A DNA stretch of 64,000 bases from Chryseolinea soli. Lineage in GTDB: Bacteria > Bacteroidota > Bacteroidia > Cytophagales > Cyclobacteriaceae. The stretch lies in contig NZ_CP032382.1 of assembly GCF_003589925.1 (NCBI RefSeq), forward strand, positions 558,001 to 622,000. The letters are read 5' to 3'. The notes beneath the pieces were generated by a model. It ran no database searches, had not been told where the DNA came from, and was given only the letters and a program-made list of their open reading frames with translations. A program made the position numbers and the translations under genes. This document shows, piece by piece, positions 1-6,815 of the stretch; positions within the stretch are counted from its first letter, which is position 1; each line of letters starts with the position of its first letter.

Positions 1-690
1 CTTATCATAATCGGCTTGCGAATTGAGCGTCTGCCTTTTGGCGGATTTAATGCCGACTTCCGGCACATGGACATATAGAATACCCAGATTCTCACAACTC
101 CTCTTCAATTGGCTTTTGGAAAACCCGAACTTCATGCTGATGGGATTGTTTCGCACGTCTACCAACACCTTCACATCGTTTTGCACCAGGCGCATGAGGT
201 AATTTTCAAATGAAATCCCTTCGTACCCAATCGTGAATAGCGTGGTGCCATGTCCCATGGGGCGGGACGATTCAACCCGGCCATATTCTTGCTTCGTTAA
301 AAGCTCCGGGGCCTTTGTGCTGTTGATGGCATAAAGGGGATGCGTAAGGTATATGTGCCGCATGAGGTCATCGCTATTGAAATGACCATAAGCATTTTTG
401 ACACGCATCAAAAACGCTTTGTCGTCGGCTTTGAGCTCACTTAGATAATCTATTTCATCAATCTTTGAAATATGCGTCTTGTCTTCGGCCACCTGTCCAC
501 GTCTTGCCATGGCGGCGATGTCGGCGGTGAGGGAGTATGAATAGCAGCCGTATTTAAAGGGAACAAATTCAAATACGGGGTTCTTCTGCTCCAGCGTGAC
601 GAGGAACACCAGCTTCTGAACGCTGATCTTGTCTAACCGGTTCTTATACAACTGGAGTAACCCTAAAACGATCTTTCTCCGATAAAACAT
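1..690 (-). CDS. DUF488 protein with Panacea-like N-terminal region (3' end beyond window)
   Basis: The frame starts at the ATG at 688-690 and stays open to the left edge, so 230 codons are visible and the C-terminus is missing. Residues about 1-80 (KISVQKLVFLV, then FVPFKYGCYSYSL) resemble the Panacea/DUF4065 type of helical domain seen on antitoxin-like and regulatory proteins. From about residue 160 the sequence is a DUF488 domain: TIGYEGISFENYL, then LVDVRNNPISMKFGFSKS, then LYVHVPEVGI. DUF488 proteins have no firmly established biochemical function; some are found near DNA-modification or defence genes. The next gene on the same strand is the repeat ORF ending at 791. The domain order is read from the translation. 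Any role in DNA or nucleotide metabolism is unproven. Confidence 0.85.
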   Translation of the reverse strand, partial: MFYRRKIVLGLLQLYKNRLDKISVQKLVFLVTLEQKNPVFEFVPFKYGCYSYSLTADIAAMARRGQVAEDKTHISKIDEIDYLSELKADDKAFLMRVKNAYGHFNSDDLMRHIYLTHPLYAINSTKAPELLTKQEYGRVESSRPMGHGTTLFTIGYEGISFENYLMRLVQNDVKVLVDVRNNPISMKFGFSKSQLKRSCENLGILYVHVPEVGIKSAKRQTLNSQADYDK

Positions 691-790
691 GTCACAAAGT
701 TAATCAAGTTTTTCCCTATCCAAAAAGGATCATCGCCGCAGGAGGTCCTTATGCTGGCCTGTATCCTATTCAAGAAAGACCACTAAGGCT

Positions 791-1045
791 CTACCATACG
801 ACAGTAACCGTCACTACTGCAACAGCAACACTTTCAGTCACACCAGCGCGCCCTACCATGACAGTAGCAACCGCTGCAGAAACGATAGCAACGTTCTCGG
901 TAGCCACAACAATGCCTGCAGTCGCGTCGGCAATTCTTTCCATCGTGCCAGCAATTCCCTCGGTCGCGTCAGCAATGCCTTCAATCACGCCGGCAATTCT
1001 TTCAGTAAGCGCAGCAACCGCTACACAGACGTCAGCAACACTTTC
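791..1045. repeat. Degenerate 21-bp tandem repeat, 12 units
   Basis: Read on the minus strand, 12 units of exactly 21 bp follow each other with no change of phase. The best conserved part is GAA-ggc-ATTGC at the start of each unit, and the middle units (about 900-1010) are the most alike. There are no unique spacers, so this is not a CRISPR. The preserved reading frame is the main argument that the tract is translated. Confidence 0.8.
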
Positions 1046-1081
1046 ACCTTCAGCTTGATATTTTTTCTGGCACGATTCCAT
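791..1081 (-). CDS. Small heptad-repeat protein (12 x 7 residues), function unknown
   Basis: After a short leader (MESCQKKYQAEG) the frame is 12 consecutive seven-residue repeats, each coded by 21 bp, from 1045 to 794, ending directly at the stop codon TAG (791-793). The consensus is E-[SGR]-[IV]-A-[DG]-x-[TM], with small and aliphatic residues at fixed places, compatible with a coiled coil or helical stack. The last units are hydrophobic and valine-rich. The start drawn is the ATG at 1079-1081. The frame stays open to an ATG at 1190-1192, but that version would translate through the palindrome at 1083-1129. The + strand is also open through the repeats, as expected of any 21-bp repeat, so it may be a minisatellite rather than a gene. 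Confidence 0.4.
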   Translation of the reverse strand: MESCQKKYQAEGESVADVCVAVAALTERIAGVIEGIADATEGIAGTMERIADATAGIVVATENVAIVSAAVATVMVGRAGVTESVAVAVVTVTVVW

Positions 1082-1082
1082 C

Positions 1083-1129
1083 CCCAGCCAACGATATATC
1101 GTCGCTGCGACGAAATATCGTTGGCTGGG
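1083..1129. repeat. Near-perfect 47-bp palindrome
   Basis: The arms 1083-1105 and 1107-1129 are complementary over 23 bp with one mismatch, around a single central T at 1106. The stem could extrude as a cruciform or form a very stable RNA hairpin. It sits one base upstream of the probable start codon of the heptad-repeat ORF (minus strand) and about 110 bp upstream of the plus-strand gene at 1242, so it lies in a divergent upstream region. It has no T-run on either side, so a plain terminator is unlikely. Confidence 0.85.
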
Positions 1130-1241
1130 TAGGGATGAGTAGGCCTTGCTGGGGGTAAAAAGGCGGTTTTGTTTTGGCCTGGACCTTGCCATAGGGATTT
1201 GAAATTTTCTAAATCATTACCAAAACAAAAACAAGGTCGTT

Positions 1242-2006
1242 ATGAAAAATTCCAAAGAATACGGTCACGAAAAGAACGTTGCCAATTTCAATCTGCTCAT
1301 CTCCGAATGCAAAAGCCTGGGAGCACTCTATGTTCCCTCCAACGGCGACCTCACCGTGGACAAGCTCACCGAACTTGCCACACGCGCCAAGTCCACACTG
1401 TTGGCGCAAGGCACGGCCAAGTCGGAGCTTGACATGGCGGTCAACATGAGGACCACACTGTTTGAGGGTCTGCCCAAGCTCATCACCCGCATTTTCAGAG
1501 CGGCGCGTTCGGCTAAATTTTCGGACAAAGATCTGAAGGATATGCAGGAGCATATTCGCAAGATCAGGGGTACGCGGGCCAACAGCAAAGTGACCAAAGC
1601 AAAAAAAGAAGCCAAGCTTTCCACCACCCCGCCCGACGGCGAACCGGTGGCCGCACCGGCGACGGTCTCTGTTTCTCAAAAGGGTTTCGACAACCAAATC
1701 AAACACTTCCGCGAACTGGTGGACGGTCTCAAGATCAATCCCCTCTATAAACCCAACGAAGAAAAACTAAAGGTCGAGACCCTCACCAAGCTGGTCGACG
1801 ACATGGACGCTCAAAACCAAAGATCGAAAGAAGCCTACGTCACGCTCTCTAACCTGCGCCAGCAGCGCGATGCGTTGCTGTATAAAAACGGTGCGGGTTT
1901 GTATGATATCGTGATGGCTGTAAAGGATTATATCATGTCGACTGAAGACACTCCGCAGAGCGCGATCACGCGCATAAGGAACATTTCATTCAGGCGATTG
2001 GACTAA
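1242..2006 (+). CDS. Hypothetical helical protein with internal duplication
   Basis: The protein has 254 residues, no signal peptide and no membrane segment, so it should be cytoplasmic. Two halves of about 75-80 residues look homologous. Residues about 17-92 (FNLLISECKSLGALYVPSNGDL) match residues about 153-230 (FRELVDGLKINPLYKPNEEKL) in pattern: a helix, the motif LY-x-P-[SN], K-[LV]-x-x-L, then another long helix. They are joined by a basic, alanine/proline-rich linker. I do not recognise a characterised family; proteins of this shape occur as hypothetical proteins in Bacteroidota. It stands alone, with about 110 bp between the palindrome at 1083-1129 and its start. Confidence 0.8.
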   Translation: MKNSKEYGHEKNVANFNLLISECKSLGALYVPSNGDLTVDKLTELATRAKSTLLAQGTAKSELDMAVNMRTTLFEGLPKLITRIFRAARSAKFSDKDLKDMQEHIRKIRGTRANSKVTKAKKEAKLSTTPPDGEPVAAPATVSVSQKGFDNQIKHFRELVDGLKINPLYKPNEEKLKVETLTKLVDDMDAQNQRSKEAYVTLSNLRQQRDALLYKNGAGLYDIVMAVKDYIMSTEDTPQSAITRIRNISFRRLD

Positions 2007-2489
2007 GGATTGGGATTCAGGTTTGTTTCGTTGATTTAGGAGCCGCAGGCTGCGCAGGTTTGTTTGATAGCACTTCGCGTGGGCCGGGCTCCTTCGTCAT
2101 GCGTCATGTCGCAGGCACGAGTGCTGTAAAAACCTACGCCAGAAGTTCAAGACATCCCGAACTTCGAGAGCACGAAAAGAGGCGATGCTTCGCATCTGAT
2201 AAAACGAAAACCGGCAAACCTGATAGACCCGTCGCCCCATCTCAAATACATCACACGGATTCAGTGAGCTATCCACGGGGTTCCTTGAACTCGGGCGAAG
2301 CCAGAGGAAGGGCGCGCCTGCGGAACGACGAGTTTTGTTGAACGTGCAGAAGTACTTCCTCATGCCCTCCAATCCTTGTTCGCCTCCGACCGCCTTCGTT
2401 CACCCGCGGGCGAAAAAATGCCGATAAGGATTGCAAATCACCCCATTTAGCTGTTTGTTGCCTGGCATACTTATTGGAACGCTACCGGC
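2007..2489. other. Intergenic region with a dispersed structured repeat
   Basis: No convincing gene is seen in these 483 bases. The stretch 2102-2176 is repeated almost exactly at 4892-4966, and a weaker resemblance continues to about 2290. The short direct repeat CAGGTTTGTTT occurs twice between about 2021 and 2065. Short open frames here run through the repeat and have no family resemblance. Confidence 0.7.
2102..2176. repeat. Structured dispersed repeat, copy 1
   Basis: This 75-bp block is nearly identical to 4892-4966. It contains nested complementary segments: outer arms GTGCTGT and AGAGCAC (one mismatch in this copy) around inner arms GAAGTTC and GAACTTC. Both copies lie just downstream of plus-strand genes (stops at 2006 and 4877). 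Confidence 0.75.
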
Positions 2490-4877
2490 ATGATCAAAAA
2501 TTACTTTCTCATTACGTTCCGCAGCATGATGAAGAACAGCCTCTTCGTCACCATCAACATCTTTGGTATGGGCGTGGCCATTGCGTGCTGTATTGTTGGA
2601 TACTTTGCTTACGACTATGATGTGACCTTTGATGGCGTGCATCAGAACGGGGAGCAGATCTACCGGGTCAGCGCGGTGCGTGAGTTTGAAGGGGCGCTCA
2701 CCCGTTTTGGGTATGCTGCGTTGCCGTTGGGCGATGTGGTGGACAAGACTCTCCCGGATGTGGAGCAGTCGTCGCGCTATCTTTTTTCGACGTCGAACTT
2801 TAAACGGGGGGACGATCTGTTTGCGTCCAACCTCAGCTATGTGGACCCCGACTTCTTCCAGATGTTCTCGTTCGATTTTATTGCGGGCGGGGCTTCGGAT
2901 CTGTCTGACAAAAGCAGTGTCTTTATCAGCGAGACGATGGCCGTCCGCTTGTTCCGCACGCCGGAAGAGGCGCTTGGCAAAACCATGACGCAGGTGTATG
3001 GCCGCGAGGAAAAGGAAGTGAAGATTGCCGGCGTGTTCCGCGAGCAGCCCATGAACTCGAGCTTCTACAAAAACGAAGGTTCGGCCTTCATGCATGCAGA
3101 CAACTATAAAGATGAATTTCCCGCGATTCACGAAGACGATTGGCGGCGTGAGAGCACGTTGTTTGTGCGGGTCAACAATCCTGTGCGGGTGAGCACGGTG
3201 CACCAACAACTGCAGGCCTACATCGCGAACAATAATAAAGTGCGGGAAGATTTCCAGGTGAAAGAATTTGCACTCGACCCTTTCGCCACGATGGCGCATC
3301 GCGACCGCGCGGAAAACGTGCAGGCCTATACGTGGGCCGCTCCTCCGCAGGCTGCCATTGTGGGCTCTATGATCATGAGCGTGTTGATCTTGCTTATTGC
3401 GTGCTTTAATCTTACGAATACGGCGATTGCCATTTCTTCCAGGAGACTGAAAGAGATCGGCATCCGGAAGGTGATGGGGTCCATGCGGGCGCAATTGGTC
3501 TTCCAGTTTCTCGGAGAGACCACTTTCATTTGTCTCCTGGCGCTGGTGGTGGGCCTGGGTTTTGCCGACTTGCTCATCGCGGGGTGGAACATCATGACGG
3601 CAAACCACATTCATCTTGAACCGCATTATTTCAGTAGCCCTGGGTTCCTGGCTTTTCTTTTTGGCGTGTTGTTCTTCACCGGCCTGCTGGCCGGAAGCTA
3701 TCCCGCGCTTTATATCAGCCGCTTCAAGCCGGTGACCATTTTGAAAGGCAAGCTCAAGTTTGGGGGCACCAACTATTTTACACGCACGTTGCTGGGGCTG
3801 CAATTTGCCATTTCGCTCATCACCATCGTGAGTGCGTTCGGGATTCTCCAAAATGCGCGCTACCAACAAAAATATGATCTTGGTTTTGACGTGCACGGTT
3901 CGGTCATCGCCACGGTGAATGATCAAAGCGAGTTCGATACATATCGCGATGCGTTGCAAAAAAATCCTGAAATACTTTCCCTTGCCGGCGCACGCAGCGG
4001 CATCTTCTCGAATCGCGCACACGAACCGGTGAAATACCAATCGCTGCAAGCCGAAGTCGACATCATCGAAGTGGGCGACAACTACCTGAACACCCTCGGC
4101 CTGAAACTTCTGGAGGGCCGCGACTTTATGAAAGACTCCGAGACCGACCAGCGCGAGTCCATCATCATCACCCAAAGGATGGCCAACCTCTTCAAGTGGG
4201 ATAAGCCTTTGGGAAAGGAAATTATCTGGAAGGACACGCTGAAGTTGTATGTCGTGGGCGTGGTGAAGGATGTTTATACGCAGGGGCTGTGGCGAGAGAT
4301 GGAGCCGATGATGATCCGCTATGTGTTGCCGGCGGAATACAACCAGGTGGTGGTGAGCACGAAGGCGGAGAAGGTGTCGTCGGTCAATGCCTATATGCGG
4401 GAGCAGTGGGGTAAGGTTTTTCCGAACCGGTTGTATAACGGCTACATGTTGTCGGCTGAATTGGAACAGACGATTGCATTGAACATGAGCATCGTTTATG
4501 GCTATGCGTTCCTGGGCGCGATCGCGATGTTGTTTTCAGCTACGGGGTTGTATACGTTGGTGTCGCTGAATATGATCCGGCGCATGAAGGAGATCGGCAT
4601 TCGCAAAATTGTGGGTGCGTCGGTGTCGAGCATTATGCGAACAGTCAATAGAGAATTTATCATCATTCTCGCGCTGGCCTCGGTCGTAGGATCGTGGGCG
4701 GGATTCAATTGGTGCAATACGATTATGGGTAGCATCTGGAAATACTACCAGGGCGTGACTGTGTGGACATTTGTTGTTTCAGTCGGGTTGTTGTTTGTGA
4801 TCGCTGTCGGCACCATTGGGTACAAGGTGTTCAGTGTGGCTACGATGAACCCGGTGAAGAGTTTGCGGGATGAGTAG
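2490..4877 (+). CDS. ABC transporter permease, MacB/FtsX type
   Basis: The 795-residue protein has the Bacteroidota double MacB/FtsX layout: an N-terminal membrane helix (residues about 20-45), a large periplasmic MacB-PCD domain, three membrane helices around residues 285-420 with the conserved cytoplasmic motif RLKEIGIRKVMGS, then a second periplasmic domain and a final three-helix block with RMKEIGIRKIVGA near residue 700. The paired EIGIRK motifs are the usual coupling segments. Such proteins power export or lipoprotein/antimicrobial-peptide-related processes together with a separate ATPase, which is not in this window. The gene stands alone between two copies of a 75-bp repeat. The substrate cannot be told. 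Confidence 0.92.
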   Translation: MIKNYFLITFRSMMKNSLFVTINIFGMGVAIACCIVGYFAYDYDVTFDGVHQNGEQIYRVSAVREFEGALTRFGYAALPLGDVVDKTLPDVEQSSRYLFSTSNFKRGDDLFASNLSYVDPDFFQMFSFDFIAGGASDLSDKSSVFISETMAVRLFRTPEEALGKTMTQVYGREEKEVKIAGVFREQPMNSSFYKNEGSAFMHADNYKDEFPAIHEDDWRRESTLFVRVNNPVRVSTVHQQLQAYIANNNKVREDFQVKEFALDPFATMAHRDRAENVQAYTWAAPPQAAIVGSMIMSVLILLIACFNLTNTAIAISSRRLKEIGIRKVMGSMRAQLVFQFLGETTFICLLALVVGLGFADLLIAGWNIMTANHIHLEPHYFSSPGFLAFLFGVLFFTGLLAGSYPALYISRFKPVTILKGKLKFGGTNYFTRTLLGLQFAISLITIVSAFGILQNARYQQKYDLGFDVHGSVIATVNDQSEFDTYRDALQKNPEILSLAGARSGIFSNRAHEPVKYQSLQAEVDIIEVGDNYLNTLGLKLLEGRDFMKDSETDQRESIIITQRMANLFKWDKPLGKEIIWKDTLKLYVVGVVKDVYTQGLWREMEPMMIRYVLPAEYNQVVVSTKAEKVSSVNAYMREQWGKVFPNRLYNGYMLSAELEQTIALNMSIVYGYAFLGAIAMLFSATGLYTLVSLNMIRRMKEIGIRKIVGASVSSIMRTVNREFIIILALASVVGSWAGFNWCNTIMGSIWKYYQGVTVWTFVVSVGLLFVIAVGTIGYKVFSVATMNPVKSLRDE

Positions 4878-4891
4878 TGTGTCGCAGGCAT

Positions 4892-4966
4892 CGTCATGTC
4901 GCAGGCACGAGTGCTCTAAAAACCTACGCCAGAAGTTCAAGACATCCCGAACTTCGAGAGCACAAA
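4892..4966. repeat. Structured dispersed repeat, copy 2
   Basis: This copy of the 2102-2176 element begins 15 bp after the permease stop codon. Here the outer arms GTGCTCT and AGAGCAC pair perfectly, outside the inner arms GAAGTTC/GAACTTC, which supports a folded RNA or DNA element. Similarity to copy 1 weakens but continues to about 5090. Confidence 0.75.
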
Positions 4967-5100
4967 AACTGGATAACCCGCACACAGACTAAAACGAACA
5001 CCGGCAAACACCGATAGTCGCAGGCCCGATTGAAAATACACCACACCGATCTAATGCGCTATCCTCTGGATTCCTTGGGCCACATACGAAGCTGTCGCCG

Positions 5101-5123
5101 TTGTTGGTGTTCTTCACCAACAA
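5101..5123. repeat. Dispersed hairpin, copy A
   Basis: Left arm TTGTTGGTG, loop TTCTT, right arm CACCAACAA: a perfect 9-bp stem, preceded by CGCC(G). It is part of the 153-bp tandem unit. Confidence 0.9.
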
Positions 5124-5253
5124 CATCGCGTGGAGAACTCAATATCCATTCACAACATTTTCCCGCGTTCCATCAAAACGGATGGCTCACATTATACATC
5201 TTCACATACGATAACATCACCGCCCGATCCCGCTTATTCCGGTCCTGTCGCCG

Positions 5254-5276
5254 TTGTTGGTGTTCTTCACCAACAA
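5254..5276. repeat. Dispersed hairpin, copy B
   Basis: Same 9-bp stem and TTCTT loop as copy A, 153 bp further on, about 50 bp beyond the stop codon of the minus-strand gene at 5326-6459. Confidence 0.9.
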
Positions 5277-5325
5277 CATCGCGTGGGGAACTCAATATCC
5301 ATCCACAGCACTTTCCCGCGTTCCA

Positions 5326-6459
5326 TCAAAACGGATGACTCGCATTATACATCTTCACATACGACAACATCACCGCCGGATCCCGCTTATTCCGGTCCTG
5401 TTGAAATTTCGCCAGCAACTCCGGATCATCCTTAAACAACTCATCCACCGTATACAACTTCACCGGGCTGATCACCCCTGTCTTCAGATCCAAAACAATA
5501 AGATCGAGGTCTGCCGAGGCGGCGGCCCCACCGATGGCACCAAACCCTCCGGCCCACAGCCCTTTTTCGGTGGCGGTCATGTAGTGATCGAACCAAGCCA
5601 TGTACCGGCCTTCCTCGGTGACGCGGGCAAAGACGCCTTTACCCGAATTGACATTATAGAAAAAGGTGTTGATGAATACAGAAGTGCCGTCACTCACACC
5701 AAAGGGTTCACGCAGTTTCTTTTCCGTGACCTTGTCCCGTACCAGGAACAAATCGCCTTCCAGCCGCTGTATGATCGGTATCGCGTTTTGACTCACCGGA
5801 CTGTTGGAACGTAACTGTGTGAACTTCTCGTAGATGCCCGCGTTGCGTACCATGCTGCGCACGATGTTGTGGGCATTGTCGGTGCCGTTCCATTCGGCAG
5901 CGGCTTCGTAGAGGGTGCCGGGGTTGTTGGGCCAGTCGGAGGCGTTGAATTTTGTGATGCAGGTGTTCAATGCCGTGGCCAGTCGTTTGGGGTGCGCGGC
6001 GGTCACGTCCATGCCGCCGGATTCTTGCATGTCGCTGTAAGTACCTACGGCGCGCAACCTGCCGCTGTCGAGGCGGCAGAAGGTGATCTCTACGTCGGCG
6101 GTGCCGCGTTCTTTCATTTTATAGGTGCGCTCGCCGATGCGGAGTTCGTTCACCACGGCGACGATGCGCTGTTGGTTGGCTTGCAGGGGCGTCACTTGTT
6201 TGAAGTAGGTGAGCAACGCGGCGTCGAAGGGTTTGTCGAACGAGGCATCGACCTGGCGGTTGTTCATACCCACTTGCGCCATGCCGATGCTGCCTTTCAC
6301 GGCGCGCGCGTCTACTACGCTGTCGATGTAGAACATGCGGTTGGGGAGTACTAGTGGCTCAGGTTTGAGGGTGACGGTGAAATCTTTCTGGGCTTGGGTT
6401 TGGAGGGTGATGAAAAGGGTGAAGAGGGCCAGGAGGTGGTTCAGAGGTTTGAAGGTCAT
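5326..6459 (-). CDS. Secreted protein of unknown function
   Basis: The 377-residue protein starts with a clear signal peptide (MTFKPLNHLLALFTLFITLQTQAQ), so it is exported. The mature part begins with a strand-rich segment (residues about 30-150) containing PNRMFYIDSVVDAR, a pattern seen in lipoprotein-like Bacteroidota proteins. The C-terminal half has a glycine/alanine stretch (LWAGGFGAIGGAAAS) that could be a membrane-associating segment, followed by LDLIVLDLKTGVISPVKLYTVDELF. I cannot assign a family. Its 3' end has been copied into the downstream tandem repeat (5092-5244). It is divergent from the T9SS cargo gene at 6816. Confidence 0.85.
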   Translation of the reverse strand: MTFKPLNHLLALFTLFITLQTQAQKDFTVTLKPEPLVLPNRMFYIDSVVDARAVKGSIGMAQVGMNNRQVDASFDKPFDAALLTYFKQVTPLQANQQRIVAVVNELRIGERTYKMKERGTADVEITFCRLDSGRLRAVGTYSDMQESGGMDVTAAHPKRLATALNTCITKFNASDWPNNPGTLYEAAAEWNGTDNAHNIVRSMVRNAGIYEKFTQLRSNSPVSQNAIPIIQRLEGDLFLVRDKVTEKKLREPFGVSDGTSVFINTFFYNVNSGKGVFARVTEEGRYMAWFDHYMTATEKGLWAGGFGAIGGAAASADLDLIVLDLKTGVISPVKLYTVDELFKDDPELLAKFQQDRNKRDPAVMLSYVKMYNASHPF

Positions 6460-6595
6460 GGCTGAGGCGGATTTAGTGTAGAAAATATAGTAGGGAAATG
6501 GGAGGTGGGCAAGGGTTGGGTATGGAAATTGTGTGAGTGGCTAGATGGGCGGGCGCATTGAATTTCGGGTAGCTATGGGGTGTGGAGCTTAAAAT

Positions 6596-6620
6596 TTTTG
6601 TTGGTGGGACACCAACAAAA
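6596..6620. repeat. Dispersed hairpin, copy C
   Basis: Arms TTTTGTTGGTG and CACCAACAAAA form an 11-bp stem around a GGA triloop. The orientation is opposite to copies A and B (the CGCC-side equivalent is on the right). It lies upstream of both neighbouring genes. Confidence 0.85.
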
Positions 6621-6706
6621 GGGTTTAACGTGGCGCATCGTGATAAGCGTGCAAGTTGTGTGGGCGCATTTTGGTTTGGGTTGCACGGTGGTGTGGGGTT
6701 CAAAAC

Positions 6707-6729
6707 TTGTTGGTGAAGAACACCAACAA
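6707..6729. repeat. Dispersed hairpin, copy D
   Basis: Arms TTGTTGGTG and CACCAACAA around AAGAA; the reverse-complement orientation of copy A, followed by GGGCGGGCGGG. It is the partner of copy C in a roughly 111-bp tandem unit. Confidence 0.85.
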
Positions 6730-6786
6730 GGGCGGGCGGGACGAGGGTTTGTAAAACGGACGTATGAAATTATCATGCGCATACGC

Positions 6787-6794
6787 TATCTTTG
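6787..6794 (+). promoter_or_regulatory. Probable -7 element TATCTTTG
   Basis: TATCTTTG is an exact match to the Bacteroidota -7 consensus TAnnTTTG and lies 22 bp upstream of the TTG start at 6816. No strong -33 TTG is seen at the usual spacing. Confidence 0.55.
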
Positions 6795-6815
6795 AATCGT
6801 TCATAACCGAAAGTT

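Larger units (their letters stand above)
5092..5397. repeat. 153-bp tandem duplication containing a hairpin and the 3' end of a gene
   Basis: Bases 5092-5244 and 5245-5397 are two head-to-tail copies, identical apart from scattered substitutions. Each copy carries the hairpin (5101-5123 and 5254-5276). The second copy includes the last codons and the stop (5326-5328) of the minus-strand gene that begins at 6459. The first copy has a duplicated, untranslated version of that gene end, with its stop at 5173-5175. The period, 153, is a multiple of three. Confidence 0.9.
6460..6815. other. Divergent intergenic region with tandem hairpin units
   Basis: This region separates two divergent genes. 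Two diverged units of about 111 bp start with GGGCGCATT at 6551 and 6662, and each ends in a hairpin (copies C and D). A -7 element for the rightward gene lies at 6787-6794. No gene is supported here. Confidence 0.75.

Noticed and set aside
791..1045. CRISPR array
   Set aside because: Repeats of 21 bp directly abut each other, with no spacers and no cas genes.
2400..4175. Long open frame on the minus strand, antisense to the ABC permease
   Set aside because: His/Arg-rich translation without domains; the opposite frame is a complete MacB-type permease.
2102..4966. Composite transposon around the permease
   Set aside because: The flanking repeats have no transposase, no terminal inverted repeats and no target duplications that I can see.
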